Shown in pieces: positions 24,081-33,484 of a stretch of 64,000 bases of DNA (the first letter of the stretch is position 1; each line of letters begins with the position of its first letter). The stretch is from Bradyrhizobium cytisi (GTDB lineage Bacteria > Pseudomonadota > Alphaproteobacteria > Rhizobiales > Xanthobacteraceae). Position numbers and translations under genes: made by a program. Location of the stretch: the NCBI RefSeq assembly GCF_008123515.1, contig NZ_VSSR01000042.1, forward strand, positions 62,001 through 126,000, given 5' to 3'. The notes under the pieces were generated by a model that saw only the letters and a program-made list of their open reading frames with translations, was not told the DNA's origin and did not search any database.

Positions 24081-25305
24081 TCTTGTAGGCCTGTGCGGCC
24101 GCGATCATGCCCCACATCGCGCCGAGCATCATCCAGAAGTGCCGCCAGTGGTCGGTGTCGATCACGAAACTTTCGCCGACGGTGCCGACGAAGGCCGCGA
24201 ACACCGCGAGATAAGCGCGCTGCCAGGGCACGCGGACGAAGACCTGGCGGAGGCCCGTGATGACGGTGGTGAAGACCAGCGCGGGATAGCACACGCCGGA
24301 GAGCCAGCCGCCGGACATGAAGGCGTTCAGATAGGAATTGTGGGTGTCCTCGGGAAAGAACCGGTGGAATTGTAAGGGACCGATGCCGAACGGCAGGTCG
24401 AGCGCCATCTCCGCGCCGAGAATGTGCCGGCCGAATCGGCCGAAGCGGCCTTCGTCATAGCTCTGGTCGAAGCTCGCGCGCTGCTTGAACATCTCGGCAA
24501 TGGAATCGAACGACAGCAGCACCGCAACCAGCGCAAGGCCCAGCACCACGGCGACAATGGCCATGATGATGATGCGCGAGCGCTGCGCATTGGTGCGGCT
24601 GGTCAGCACCATCAGCGCCAGCATGAAGGCCGAGGTCAGGACCAGCCCGCCCCAGGCGGCGCGGGAGAAGGCGAGCAGGATCGCCAGCGACATGATGCCG
24701 AAGGCGATGACGTTGCGGAAGGCCTTGGCCAGCTTGTCCGAGACCACGCTCTGGAGCGCGAACAGAGCCGGCAGGATCAGGAAGGCGCCGAGCACGTTCG
24801 GGTCCTTGAAGGTGCCGCGTGCGCGCTCGTACAGCGTCAGGAGATCGTGGCCGCCCGGAACGAGGTTGAAGTAGCCGGCGATCGCCGAAAGCGATGCGAT
24901 CATCGCGCCGACCACGAGGCCGCGGCGCAGCATGTCCAGGCGCGCCGCCGTGTCCTCGGAGGTCACCATGGCGAAGAACACCACGGTCACCGCCATGTAC
25001 CACGAGGTCGCGATCCAGCTTGCGACCTCGGACTGGTCGAGCAGCGGGATCGCGCTGATGGTGTAGCCGACATTGAGCAGGACCAGAGCCAGCACCAGCG
25101 GCATCAGCACGAGCTTGAGCCGCAGGCCGGTGGCGAAGAAGGCGACGGTGGCGAGCAGCGTCGCGATCTCGTAGGGGCTCGGCTCTATGAAGACGATCGC
25201 GCCGGACGCGCCGACCAGCCACACCAGCGCGCGCTGCAGGGCCAGCACGCCGGGCGCAGCGCGAACCGCTGCATTCATTTCCCCGGCTGTTGCCGCATAC
25301 ACCAT
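24049..25305 (-). CDS. O-antigen ligase/polymerase (Wzy/WaaL-like) membrane protein
   Basis: A ~418-residue protein with about 11 transmembrane segments and a large periplasmic loop. The Wzy_C-type motif is visible: GTFKDPNVLGAFLILPALF (family N-P motif), FSRAAWGGL, then the loop with GRHILGAEMALDLPFGIGPL and PEDTHNSYLNAFMSGGWL, where the His-Asn pair is conserved in this family. It would join lipid-linked repeat units or transfer polymer in the periplasm. A GTG at 25308 and an ATG at 25278 are alternative starts. It opens an exopolysaccharide cluster running to 33124. Confidence 0.88.
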   Translation of the reverse strand: MVYAATAGEMNAAVRAAPGVLALQRALVWLVGASGAIVFIEPSPYEIATLLATVAFFATGLRLKLVLMPLVLALVLLNVGYTISAIPLLDQSEVASWIATSWYMAVTVVFFAMVTSEDTAARLDMLRRGLVVGAMIASLSAIAGYFNLVPGGHDLLTLYERARGTFKDPNVLGAFLILPALFALQSVVSDKLAKAFRNVIAFGIMSLAILLAFSRAAWGGLVLTSAFMLALMVLTSRTNAQRSRIIIMAIVAVVLGLALVAVLLSFDSIAEMFKQRASFDQSYDEGRFGRFGRHILGAEMALDLPFGIGPLQFHRFFPEDTHNSYLNAFMSGGWLSGVCYPALVFTTVITGLRQVFVRVPWQRAYLAVFAAFVGTVGESFVIDTDHWRHFWMMLGAMWGMIAAAQAYKIKSGEDASSA

Positions 25306-25340
25306 CACACGCTCACGCTACTGGAAACACAATACTTCCG

Positions 25341-25461
25341 TCGTCATGCCCCGCCTTGTGCGCACTTGCGCACTGGGGCGGGGCATCCAGTACTCCGAGC
25401 TGTTCGTGGCAGTTTCCGCTGCCGGCGATTACTGGATCGCCCGGTCAAGCCGGGCGACGAC
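25341..25461. repeat. Interspersed palindromic repeat
   Basis: The arms ATGCCCCGCC (25346-25355) and GGCGGGGCAT (25377-25386), and CGCCCGG/CCGGGCG (25438-25456), are built on a TGGATCGCCCGGTCAAGC core typical of Bradyrhizobium intergenic repeats. It separates the polymerase-like gene from the sugar transferase gene. Confidence 0.75.
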
Positions 25462-25483
25462 AGTGGGGCTGGGGGACCACAAC

Positions 25484-27076
25484 TCAATACGCGTTCTCGT
25501 TCTTGGTCAGCAGCGAGAGCGGCGTCTTCAGGAGAATGACGAGGTCGAACAGCACCGACCAGTTCTCGATGTAATAGAGGTCGAACTCGACGCGCTTCTG
25601 GATCTTCTCTTCGTTGTCGATCTCGCCGCGCCAGCCATTGATCTGGGCCCAGCCGGTGATGCCGGGCTTGACGCGATGGCGGGCGAAATAGCCGTCGACG
25701 GCTTCGTCGAACAGGCGGCTCTGCAGCTTGCCCTGTACCGCATGCGGACGCGGGCCGACCAGGGAGAGATTGCCGGAGAACACCACGTTGAAGAGCTGCG
25801 GCAGCTCGTCGAGGCTGGTCTTGCGAATGAAGCGGCCGACGCGGGTGACGCGCGGGTCGTTCTTGGTCACGACCTTCGATGCGGTCGGGTCGGCCTGGTG
25901 GTGATACATCGAGCGGAACTTGTAGACGTCGATGCGCTCGTTGTTGAAGCCGAACCGCTTCTGGCGGAACAGGACCGGGCCGGGGCTATCGAGCCTCACG
26001 GCCAACGCCACCAGCGCCATCACGGGAAGTGCGGCGAGCAGCGCGAGGCTGCCGACGATGCGGTCGAACAGCCACTTCATCACCAGATCCCAGTCGGTGA
26101 TCGGCGCCTCGAACACGTCGAGCGTCGGCACCTCGCCGAGATAGGAATAGGAGCGGGGTCGGAAGCGCAGCTTGTTGGTGTGCGCGGAGAGGCGGATGTC
26201 GACCGGCAACACCCAGAGCTTCTTCAGCATCTCCAGGATGCGCGTCTCGGCGGAGATCGGCAGCGCGAACAGCACCAGATCGACCCGGGTACGGCGGGCG
26301 AATTCGACGATGTCGTCGACCTTGCCGAGCTTGTGCGCGCCGGCGCAGGTATCGAGCGCGCGGCTGTCGTTGCGGTCGTCGAACACGCCGAGCACGTGGA
26401 TGTCGGAATCCTCTTGCGCCTTCAGCGCCTCGACCAGCTGCTCGCCGTTGCTGTCGGAGCCGACGATGATGGTGCGGCGATCGAGCCGGCCCTGGCGCGC
26501 CCAGCTGCGCACCAGCGAACGCAGCGCCAGGCGTTCGGCAACCAGCGCCGCAAGGCCGAGGAAGTAGAACGCGGCAAGCCACAGCCGCGACATGTCGCTG
26601 CCGAACTTGGCGAAAAAGGAGATACCGATGAACAGCAGGAAGACGAACGACCAGGACGAGATCATCCGCGTCATCTGTCGAAGCTGGCCGCGGAACAGCT
26701 GCACCTGATAGATGTCGGCGGCCTGGAAGCAGACCACGGCGGCGAGCGCGACGGCTATGATCTCTGCGGGATAGACCCAGCTGAAGCCGACGAGCGGCAT
26801 GACGTATGCGACATACACGGCGATGCCGATCACGCTCAGCAGCGCGAAATCGATGGCGCGCGCAAAGCCGGTGATCACGATCGGCGAATAGGCGCGTGCG
26901 ACCTTCTGGTTCACGACGTCGAGTGCGGCCGGCGTCAGGCGGCGGCGTCGCTCGACAAACGGCTGGTCAGCCGGCTTGGCCGCGGCGCTGGTCGCGGCAT
27001 CGAGCATCGAGCGTGCGTTGAGCGGTTCCACGGGCGTCCACGTCCATTCCAACGACCCGCGGGCGCGGCTTTGCAT
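25484..27076 (-). CDS. Undecaprenyl-phosphate sugar phosphotransferase (WcaJ/ExoY-like)
   Basis: About 530 residues. Four N-terminal membrane helices (FARAIDFALLSVIGIAVYVA and later ones) are followed by a Rossmann-like CoA-binding-type middle domain (RRTIIVGSDSNGEQLVEAL). The C-terminal bacterial sugar-transferase domain has a re-entrant helix (WLFDRIVGSLALLAALPV), DSPGPVLFRQKRFGFNN, YKFRSMY, KTSLDELPQLFNV, LVGPRP and the closing VKPGITGWAQINGWRGE. It transfers a sugar-1-phosphate (often glucose or galactose) to undecaprenyl phosphate, the first step of exopolysaccharide repeat synthesis. The start is uncertain: ATG 27076 is used; GTG 27100 and ATG 27007 are alternatives. Confidence 0.93.
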   Translation of the reverse strand: MQSRARGSLEWTWTPVEPLNARSMLDAATSAAAKPADQPFVERRRRLTPAALDVVNQKVARAYSPIVITGFARAIDFALLSVIGIAVYVAYVMPLVGFSWVYPAEIIAVALAAVVCFQAADIYQVQLFRGQLRQMTRMISSWSFVFLLFIGISFFAKFGSDMSRLWLAAFYFLGLAALVAERLALRSLVRSWARQGRLDRRTIIVGSDSNGEQLVEALKAQEDSDIHVLGVFDDRNDSRALDTCAGAHKLGKVDDIVEFARRTRVDLVLFALPISAETRILEMLKKLWVLPVDIRLSAHTNKLRFRPRSYSYLGEVPTLDVFEAPITDWDLVMKWLFDRIVGSLALLAALPVMALVALAVRLDSPGPVLFRQKRFGFNNERIDVYKFRSMYHHQADPTASKVVTKNDPRVTRVGRFIRKTSLDELPQLFNVVFSGNLSLVGPRPHAVQGKLQSRLFDEAVDGYFARHRVKPGITGWAQINGWRGEIDNEEKIQKRVEFDLYYIENWSVLFDLVILLKTPLSLLTKNENAY

Positions 27077-27150
27077 CCCCGGGCAAGCATCCCCTGGCAC
27101 CTCGATTATCGGACAAATCGGAAGATTCTCTAAAGCGGCCTTAATGATGG

Positions 27151-28284
27151 TTAATGATTTGCAAATGCGTCGCGGTAACCTGCGATCACGCCGTCAACCA
27201 TCGCCTGCTGGGAGAAATGCGTCGAGATCCGCTCGCGGAGCGACACTGCGCGTTGGGCGGTTCCCTGCGGATTATCGAGCGCGGTCGCGATCGCCTCGGC
27301 CATGGCTTCGGCGTTGCTCGTCGCGAACAGGGCCGGGCTCTCCGGCCCGAAGATCTCGGGGATGCCGCCGACGCGCGCTGCGATCATGGGGACGCCGGCC
27401 GCGCCCGCCTCGATCACGACATAAGGCATGGAATCGCCGCGCGAGGGAACGACCAACAGGCGCCCCTTGGAAAAGCCGTAGCGCGCCTTGACGTGGCCGG
27501 TGAAGCGGATCGCGTCCGCCAGGCCGAGCCGCCCGACCTGCGCTTTCAACGTCGCCGTCTCCTCGCCGTCGCCGCCGAGCGTCAGCGTGACCCTTTTGCC
27601 GTTCTCGTGCAGCCGCGCCACTGCGTCGACCAGGAGGTCGGCGCCCTTGATGTGCCTGAATTCGCCGACATAGGCGAGGTCGGTGGCATCGTCGGCGATA
27701 ACGACGGGCTCGAACTCCTCTGGCGTCACGCCGTTGAAGACGCAATGCACGACGCCCTTGGGCGTGCCGACGATGCGCTGGTAGGTGTCGCGGGCAAAGG
27801 CGCTTTCGAACAGGAACAAATCCGTCGCATCCATCAGCGTACGCTCGAGCCGCGCGTAGAACTCGCCCTTCAGGGTATTGAGCGGATAGTGCAGCGAGCC
27901 GCCATGCGGGGTGTAGATGCGGATGGTGTCGTCCGCGCGGCGCCGCATGCGCACGAAGGCGCCGGCCTTGGCACCGTGGCCGTGCAGGACGTCCGGCTTG
28001 AGCGTGGCGATCAGGCGGCGCATGCGCAGCCACACCAGGAAATCCTCCGGCGAAGGTTCGCGGCGGATCGCCAGCCGGTGCACGCCGAGCTTCAGCCGCG
28101 GCGCGAGTTCGGCCAGCGCCTTGTCCGCACGTTCGCCGCCGGTCAGGCCGTCGGCGAGAATCCCGACAAGATGACCGCGATCGACCTGGCCGTTGGCGAG
28201 GTCGAGGATGTGCCGGAAGATACCGCCGACGGGCGCACGTACGGCGTGAAGGATGCGAAGCGGCTGGTCGGGAGAGGGGGGCAT
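27151..28284 (-). CDS. GT4-family glycosyltransferase
   Basis: A 377-residue GT-B protein from ATG 28284. The N-terminal half has ILHAVRAPVGGIFRHILDLA and DVLHGHGAKAGAFVRM; the C-terminal half has FNGVTPEEFEP, YVGEFRHIKGADLLVDAVA, and the donor-binding SRGDSMPYVVIEAGAAGVP (family EAxAAGxP motif) and RVGGIPEIF. Such enzymes add sugars to the lipid-linked exopolysaccharide unit from nucleotide-sugar donors. It precedes the sugar-transferase gene on the same strand (75 bp apart), so the two are probably co-transcribed. A TTG at 28320 is a less likely start. Confidence 0.92.
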   Translation of the reverse strand: MPPSPDQPLRILHAVRAPVGGIFRHILDLANGQVDRGHLVGILADGLTGGERADKALAELAPRLKLGVHRLAIRREPSPEDFLVWLRMRRLIATLKPDVLHGHGAKAGAFVRMRRRADDTIRIYTPHGGSLHYPLNTLKGEFYARLERTLMDATDLFLFESAFARDTYQRIVGTPKGVVHCVFNGVTPEEFEPVVIADDATDLAYVGEFRHIKGADLLVDAVARLHENGKRVTLTLGGDGEETATLKAQVGRLGLADAIRFTGHVKARYGFSKGRLLVVPSRGDSMPYVVIEAGAAGVPMIAARVGGIPEIFGPESPALFATSNAEAMAEAIATALDNPQGTAQRAVSLRERISTHFSQQAMVDGVIAGYRDAFANH

Positions 28285-28486
28285 GATCAAAGCCAGCGCT
28301 CGACGGCGAATGCCGAACAATGTTCTCGAAATATCGAGATGGATTAAGGGGCCTCGTGGTTAACAAACGGTGACGAGCGCGCGTGCGTTGCTCGCGAGAC
28401 GTGGCGATTAACCCAGCGGCAACCTTAATGGAGTGTAATCGGCCCCATTGAGGTACATGTGTGGCGTTGCCCTGCGGGAGTGTTCG

Positions 28487-30733
28487 ATGCGTTTAGCGTT
28501 CTGGCGTGCCGGCAAGGACAAGGCCGTCATCGAGCGGGCCGTTTCGAAGGCCAAGCATGAAGCCAAGCCTGAGACCAAGCCCAGAGTTGAAGCTCGGCCC
28601 GCGCCGGCCGTTGCGCAGCCGGCATCAGCCGAATCTGGTGACATCGATCTGCACGCGCTTGGCGCCGCGCTTGCGCGCAAGCGCGGCTGGATCATCGTGC
28701 CGACGATGCTGGCTCTCGTCGCCTCCGTCGCGATCGTCAATCTCATCACGCCGCGCTACAAATCCGAGTCGCGCATCCTGATCGACGGCCGCGAGAACGT
28801 GTTCCTGCGCCCGAGCAGCGACCGCAGCACCGAGGAGCGGCAGGCGCTCGACCCCGAGGCCGTCACCAGCCAGGTGCAGCTCGTGCTGTCGCGCGACCTC
28901 GCGCGTGAGATCATCAAGAAGAACAAGCTTGCGGAGCGCCCCGAGTTCGACCCGGTGCTGCAAGGCGTCTCTCCGCTGAAGTCGCTCGCGGCGCTGGTCG
29001 GGATCGGCCGCGATCCATTCTCGATGACGCCGGAAGAGCGCGTGCTCGACGCCTATTACGATCGCCTCCAGGCCTACTCCGTCGACAAGTCGCGCGTCAT
29101 CGTGGTCGAATTCCAGTCGCAGGATCCCGAGCTGGCGGTGCGCGTCGCCAATTCGATCGCGGATGGCTATCTCGTGCTCCAGCAAAATGCGCGCCAGGAT
29201 CAGGCCCGCAACGCCAGCCAGTGGCTTTCGGGCGAGATCGAGAACCTGCGCAAGAAGGTCTCCGACGCCGAAGCCAAGGTCGAGGACTTCCGCTCCAAAT
29301 CGTCGCTGTTCGTCGGCACCAACAACACCACGCTGTCGAACCAGCAGATGGGCGAGGTCAACACCCAGCTCAACAATGCACGCTCGATGAGGGCTGACGC
29401 AGAGTCCAGGGCTCGGCTGATCAAGGAGATGCTGCAGAGCGGCAAGCCGATCGAGGCCTCCGAGGTGGTGAACTCCGAGCTGATGCGGCGGTTGTCGGAG
29501 CAGCGGGTGACGCTGCGTGCTCAGCTCGCCGAACAGTCGTCTACGCTGCTAGGCAATCACCCGCGGATCAAGGAATTGAAGGCGCAGCTCGGCGACCTCG
29601 ACAATCAGATCCGTGACGAGGCGGCCAAGATCTCGCGCTCGCTCGAAAGCGACGCGCGGATCGCCGGCGGCCGGGTCGACGGCCTGACCGCGAGCCTCGA
29701 GCAGCTCAAGAAGCAGGCGACCTCGACCAACGGTCAGGATGTTCAGCTGCGTGCGCTCGAGCGTGAAGCCAAGGCGCAACGCGACCTGCTCGAGACCTAT
29801 CTTGGAAAATACCGCGAGGCCAGCACTCGCGAGAGCATCGATTCCGCGCCGGCGGAAGGCCGCATCATCTCGCGCGCCATCGTCTCAAACACGCCCGCCT
29901 ATCCGAAGAAGCTGCCGATCGTGCTGATCGCGACGCTGGCGACACTGCTGCTCTCGTCAGGTCTCGTGGTCACCGGTGAGCTTCTGCGCCAGACCGCGCC
30001 GCGCGCCCTTGCTGCGCTCCCGCGGTCTGTGGCTCGCCAGGAGCCGGTCGTCGATGCGCCGGTTGTCGATGCGGTCGAGATCGAGCCGGCCCCGCTTCAG
30101 CCAACGATGACGGCCAATGCCGATGTCAGCGAGTTTGCAGAGATCGGGCAACTGGCCGAAAGCCTGATTGCTGCAGGGGCGGGTGCGAAGAAGATCACCG
30201 TGCTCGGCACCGCCTCGGGCGATGCCATCACGCTGTCGACCCTGACGCTCGCCCGCCATCTCGCACGCAGCGCGCGCGTCGTCGTGGTCGATCTCGCCGC
30301 GTCCTCGCCGACGATTGCTGCGGTGTCGGTCGATCCGACGGCGCCCGGTCTTGCGGAATTGATGCAAGGGCAGGTCTCGTTTGCGCAGGTCATCACGCGC
30401 GACAAGCTCTCGCGGCTGCACCTGGTCATGGCTGGCCGTCCCGGCTTCGATCGCAGCCTGCTTCAGTCGCCGCGGGTGACGCTCGCGATCGATGCCCTGC
30501 TGCGCGCCTACGACCACGTGCTCGTTGACGCCGGCAGTGCCGAAGACTTGCCTGCAGAGCTGCTGACGGCGAATGCTCGCGCCGTCGTGGTGCCCGATGT
30601 CTCGATGGAGGCGGATGCACGCGTGCTGATGTGCGAGCAGCTCAAGGCCGTCGGCTTCAGCGAAGTGACGATGCTGAGCCGGCCGGTGCAGCCGTCGGAA
30701 GGGATGGAAGGACCGCGCGTGGTGGCGGCGTAA
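28487..30733 (+). CDS. Wzz/ExoP-like polysaccharide co-polymerase with degenerate kinase domain
   Basis: From ATG 28487 (GGGAG upstream) a 748-residue protein. After a charged N-terminus come TM1 (GWIIVPTMLALVASVAIVNL), the Wzz periplasmic domain with YKSESRILIDGRENVF, and long coiled coils (~220-450) with ALEREAKAQRDLLETYLGKY. TM2 (KLPIVLIATLATLLLSSGL, ~480) follows, then a cytosolic P-loop-type domain (~570-748). In that domain the Walker A should read GxxGxGKST but is GTASGDAITLST, and Walker A' lacks its Asp pair (VVVVDLAAS). No C-terminal Tyr cluster is present, so autophosphorylation is unlikely. It probably sets chain length of the exopolysaccharide. It is divergent from the GT4 gene. 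Confidence 0.9.
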   Translation: MRLAFWRAGKDKAVIERAVSKAKHEAKPETKPRVEARPAPAVAQPASAESGDIDLHALGAALARKRGWIIVPTMLALVASVAIVNLITPRYKSESRILIDGRENVFLRPSSDRSTEERQALDPEAVTSQVQLVLSRDLAREIIKKNKLAERPEFDPVLQGVSPLKSLAALVGIGRDPFSMTPEERVLDAYYDRLQAYSVDKSRVIVVEFQSQDPELAVRVANSIADGYLVLQQNARQDQARNASQWLSGEIENLRKKVSDAEAKVEDFRSKSSLFVGTNNTTLSNQQMGEVNTQLNNARSMRADAESRARLIKEMLQSGKPIEASEVVNSELMRRLSEQRVTLRAQLAEQSSTLLGNHPRIKELKAQLGDLDNQIRDEAAKISRSLESDARIAGGRVDGLTASLEQLKKQATSTNGQDVQLRALEREAKAQRDLLETYLGKYREASTRESIDSAPAEGRIISRAIVSNTPAYPKKLPIVLIATLATLLLSSGLVVTGELLRQTAPRALAALPRSVARQEPVVDAPVVDAVEIEPAPLQPTMTANADVSEFAEIGQLAESLIAAGAGAKKITVLGTASGDAITLSTLTLARHLARSARVVVVDLAASSPTIAAVSVDPTAPGLAELMQGQVSFAQVITRDKLSRLHLVMAGRPGFDRSLLQSPRVTLAIDALLRAYDHVLVDAGSAEDLPAELLTANARAVVVPDVSMEADARVLMCEQLKAVGFSEVTMLSRPVQPSEGMEGPRVVAA

Positions 30734-30754
30734 GGAGAGGGAGCGCCTCGGTGC

Positions 30755-31936
30755 TTAACCGAACGCTTGCCGCAGCCGTCGCGCCAGGTCGAACAGCATC
30801 TGGTTCTGCTTGACCAGGCGCTTACCGTGGTTGAGTGAGGACATCGCCATCGCCGCGAGCTTGCCGCGCGAGGTCAAGGGCACGAAGCTGTCAAAAATGT
30901 CCTCGTCGTCCTTGCAGAACATGCGCTTGTACTCGTCCGTGCCGATACCGAGGTCGAGCGAGCGATAGCCGCGCTCGGCGTAGCGGTCGATGATGTAGCG
31001 CATCAGGATCAGACCCGGGCTGTAGCGGGCGTGCTCCGACATCGTGTAGGTGTTGAACATCATCGAGAAGCGCTGGCCGTCGGCGACGCCGGCGAAGATC
31101 GCGATCACCTCGTCGTCGCATTCGAGCGCATGGATGTCGATGACACGGCCTTCGCCGCGCGGCGCGAGGCAGGCGCTGCGGATGAACTGTTCGACGCCCG
31201 GCTCGGCAAAGACGTTCGGCAGCTTCTGCTCGGCCATCCGTACCGGCTTGAGCCGGAAGAACCAGTCGAGCAGGCGGGTGACGTCCGCGTCCGTCGTCGC
31301 AAGGTGGTAGCGATAGCCGGCGAGCGCCTGTAGTTTCTTCTCCTTGCTCTTCAGCCGGCGGCGGAAGGAGTTGCTGATCCGGGATGCCGGCGGGCCGCCC
31401 GGCTCCATCGCCAGCAGCGGGCAGCCATTGATCGCGCTCTGCTGCGGCAGCATGGCAAACGGGTTTTGCTGGTCGTGCCAGCGCTTCGGCTGCTGTCTCA
31501 GCGCGAGCACGTCGACCTGGTCATGCAAAGGCGCGAACAGTACGTCGAGATCGGCGGTGACAGCCTGTGCTGCGAACTCAGCGTTCCACAGCGCCATGTT
31601 GAAGGTCGTGTGCTTGCCGCCCATGAAGCAGGCCGTGCGCACACCGTGGCCCTGGCGCAGCGCGAGGGGGAGCAGCGCGAGCGGTGTCTGCCCGGCGTCG
31701 CGGGCGATCACGACGAAGGGACGGGCGCCTTCGCGTTCCCCGACCGATCGTTGCCACGAGCCCAGGAGATCGAACCGCTGATAGGGCGTGAAGAGATGAC
31801 CGGGCTCCTCGAGGGCGCGCCAGACCGCCTCAGCCTCTGCAATATCGCTGATGAGGTCGACATGCGCGATACGGCTCGCTTTCGACCGCGCTGGCGATTC
31901 TGCCGTCCGGCTTTGCATCGCCGCAGCCATGGTCAT
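30755..31936 (-). CDS. BioF2/CelD-like GNAT-fold acyltransferase
   Basis: A 393-residue protein from ATG 31936; the longer frame to 32410 is antisense to the deacetylase gene. The pattern of the BioF2-like/CelD acetyltransferase domain is seen: VWRALEEPGHLFTPYQRFDL early, FSRRLKSK-type basic region (NSFRRRLKSKEKKLQ), then VIAIFAGVADGQRFSMMFNTYT and SPGLILMRYIIDRYAERGY followed by DLGIGTDEYKRMFC. In polysaccharide clusters such proteins probably acylate the glycan or its precursor. Substrate unassigned. It is convergent with the co-polymerase gene (21 bp apart) and divergent from the deacetylase-fold gene. Confidence 0.85.
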   Translation of the reverse strand: MTMAAAMQSRTAESPARSKASRIAHVDLISDIAEAEAVWRALEEPGHLFTPYQRFDLLGSWQRSVGEREGARPFVVIARDAGQTPLALLPLALRQGHGVRTACFMGGKHTTFNMALWNAEFAAQAVTADLDVLFAPLHDQVDVLALRQQPKRWHDQQNPFAMLPQQSAINGCPLLAMEPGGPPASRISNSFRRRLKSKEKKLQALAGYRYHLATTDADVTRLLDWFFRLKPVRMAEQKLPNVFAEPGVEQFIRSACLAPRGEGRVIDIHALECDDEVIAIFAGVADGQRFSMMFNTYTMSEHARYSPGLILMRYIIDRYAERGYRSLDLGIGTDEYKRMFCKDDEDIFDSFVPLTSRGKLAAMAMSSLNHGKRLVKQNQMLFDLARRLRQAFG

Positions 31937-32065
31937 CCGCGAAACCTGTCGAGAAAACGAAAAATGCGTAGTTCGGCCTGTGGCCGACCTTTGCAAATAA
32001 ATGTCAACAAAGGGTAATGACAATAGCTGAGGGAACGGGCCGCCGGCGAACGCGAAGGTGGGATA

Positions 32066-33124
32066 TTGGCATCCGACGACAGATGGCTGGAGCGGTTGCG
32101 GCTCGAGCTGGCCTGGTTCACCGGCCAGCCGCTGCTGCGCAGCCGTGGCGCCGGCGCAATCTTGCGCTTCGAGCGCGTGCGGCCGCGGCGGAGCGGTGCG
32201 TTCCAGCCACTGCGCCAAAACGAGATCACGCCGCAATTTCTCGATCGTGCTATTCGCGCGCTGAAGCGCTGGAATTATGATTTTCTCGGCATGGACGAGG
32301 TCTGCCGGCGCGCGGTGACGCTGCCGGAGAAGCGGCGCTTCGTGGCGCTCACCTTCGACGGTGCTGCCAAGGACCTCATCAGCTTCGCCTATCCGGTGCT
32401 GGCGCGCCACGCCGTGCCGTTCACGCTCTACGTTCCCACCGCCTTTCCTGATGGCGTCGGCGAGGCGTGGTGGCTCGGGCTCGAGCAGGTGATCGCGCGC
32501 GAGAGCCGGATCAACCTGATGATGGGCGACAGGGAGCAGCGCTTTACCGTTACTGATAATGCCGAGAAGCAGGCGCTGTTTTCGTTCCTCGAGAGCTGGC
32601 TGCGCTCGCTGCCGCCGGCAGATTTGTCGGTGGCGATCGCCGATCTCTGCACGCGCTACCGGATCGATCTTGCCGCACTCTCGCGCGAGGCGTCGATGGA
32701 CTGGGAGGATCTGGCCAAGTTAGCTGCCGACCCGAGTGTCACGATCGGCAGCGCGACCGTGAACTATCCCGTTCTCGCCAACATAAAGGACGTCGCCGCG
32801 TTGCGCGAGATGACGATGGGCAGGGCGGTGGCGGAAGCGGCCTTCCGCCGCGAGATTCGGCATCTGGCGTTTCCGTTCGGCGATCGCGCCTCGTTTCGGC
32901 GCAGCCACGTCGTGATGGCGGAGGAGGCCGGTTTTGCCAGCGCGGTGTCGACCATTTCGGGAATCGTAGATGCGGAAGGCCGCACCAATCTGCGTGCGCT
33001 GCCGCGGATTTTCTGGGACGGGAGGATGCGCTCGCTGCGCATGATGCGCGTGCTGGTGTCCGGTGTGGCGTTTGCGCCGGTGAAACCGACGGGCAGCGTT
33101 GCGAGCCGACTCAACGATGGTTAG
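32066..33124 (+). CDS. Polysaccharide-deacetylase-fold protein lacking the metal-binding residues
   Basis: A 352-residue NodB-homology protein starting at TTG 32066 after AAGGTGGG. The fold is recognisable (FVALTFDGAAKD, PFTLYVPTAFPDG, VTIGSATVNYPVLANI, RHLAFPFGDRASF). In active deacetylases motif 1 is TFDDG and motif 2 is H(S/T)xxH; here motif 1 is TFDGA and motif 2 is SATVNYP. The metal-binding Asp and both His are therefore gone, and hydrolysis by the normal mechanism is not expected. It may bind glycan or have acquired another role. It sits at the end of the exopolysaccharide cluster. Confidence 0.85.
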   Translation: MASDDRWLERLRLELAWFTGQPLLRSRGAGAILRFERVRPRRSGAFQPLRQNEITPQFLDRAIRALKRWNYDFLGMDEVCRRAVTLPEKRRFVALTFDGAAKDLISFAYPVLARHAVPFTLYVPTAFPDGVGEAWWLGLEQVIARESRINLMMGDREQRFTVTDNAEKQALFSFLESWLRSLPPADLSVAIADLCTRYRIDLAALSREASMDWEDLAKLAADPSVTIGSATVNYPVLANIKDVAALREMTMGRAVAEAAFRREIRHLAFPFGDRASFRRSHVVMAEEAGFASAVSTISGIVDAEGRTNLRALPRIFWDGRMRSLRMMRVLVSGVAFAPVKPTGSVASRLNDG

Positions 33125-33164
33125 AGCCTTCAAATCCGACAAGCGCGCAAGCGCGTTTGCGGGG

Positions 33165-33374
33165 TTAGGCGCGATCGGGCCGCTGCATCCAGCTCACGAT
33201 CGGCATCGCCGGCAGCACCCAGCCCATGCCGACCACCACATAGTAGATCGCCTGTCGCCAGCCGGACTCGGCGATCCACGGCATCTGCGCCGCCGCCATG
33301 CCGAGCAGGGCCCAGACGGTGGCCAGCACGAGGAGCAGGATGGCGCCGAGGAACTTGCGGGTGCGGATCGTCAT
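33165..33374 (-). CDS. DUF2842 family small membrane protein
   Basis: A 69-residue protein MTIRTRKFLGAILLLVLATV with two transmembrane segments (first near residues 8-28, second IYYVVVGMGWVLPAMPIVSW). Its length, RTRKFLG start and closing WPxxPI-like tail fit DUF2842, an uncharacterised alphaproteobacterial family often next to heme A or cytochrome oxidase genes. It is divergent from ctaA 111 bp away, consistent with that pattern. Function unknown. Confidence 0.85.
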   Translation of the reverse strand: MTIRTRKFLGAILLLVLATVWALLGMAAAQMPWIAESGWRQAIYYVVVGMGWVLPAMPIVSWMQRPDRA

Positions 33375-33484
33375 GGCGGAATATTGCGGCTTTCGCGTAA
33401 CTTGCGCTGCGGGAGCGGGGGACTATAAGGGGCACGCAGTCCAGTTCAAGTAGCTTAGATACAAGGCTTGGTCTTGCCCCTGAA

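Noticed and set aside
25187..27133. 648-residue plus-strand frame opposite the sugar transferase
   Set aside because: Antisense shadow of a clear WcaJ-like gene.
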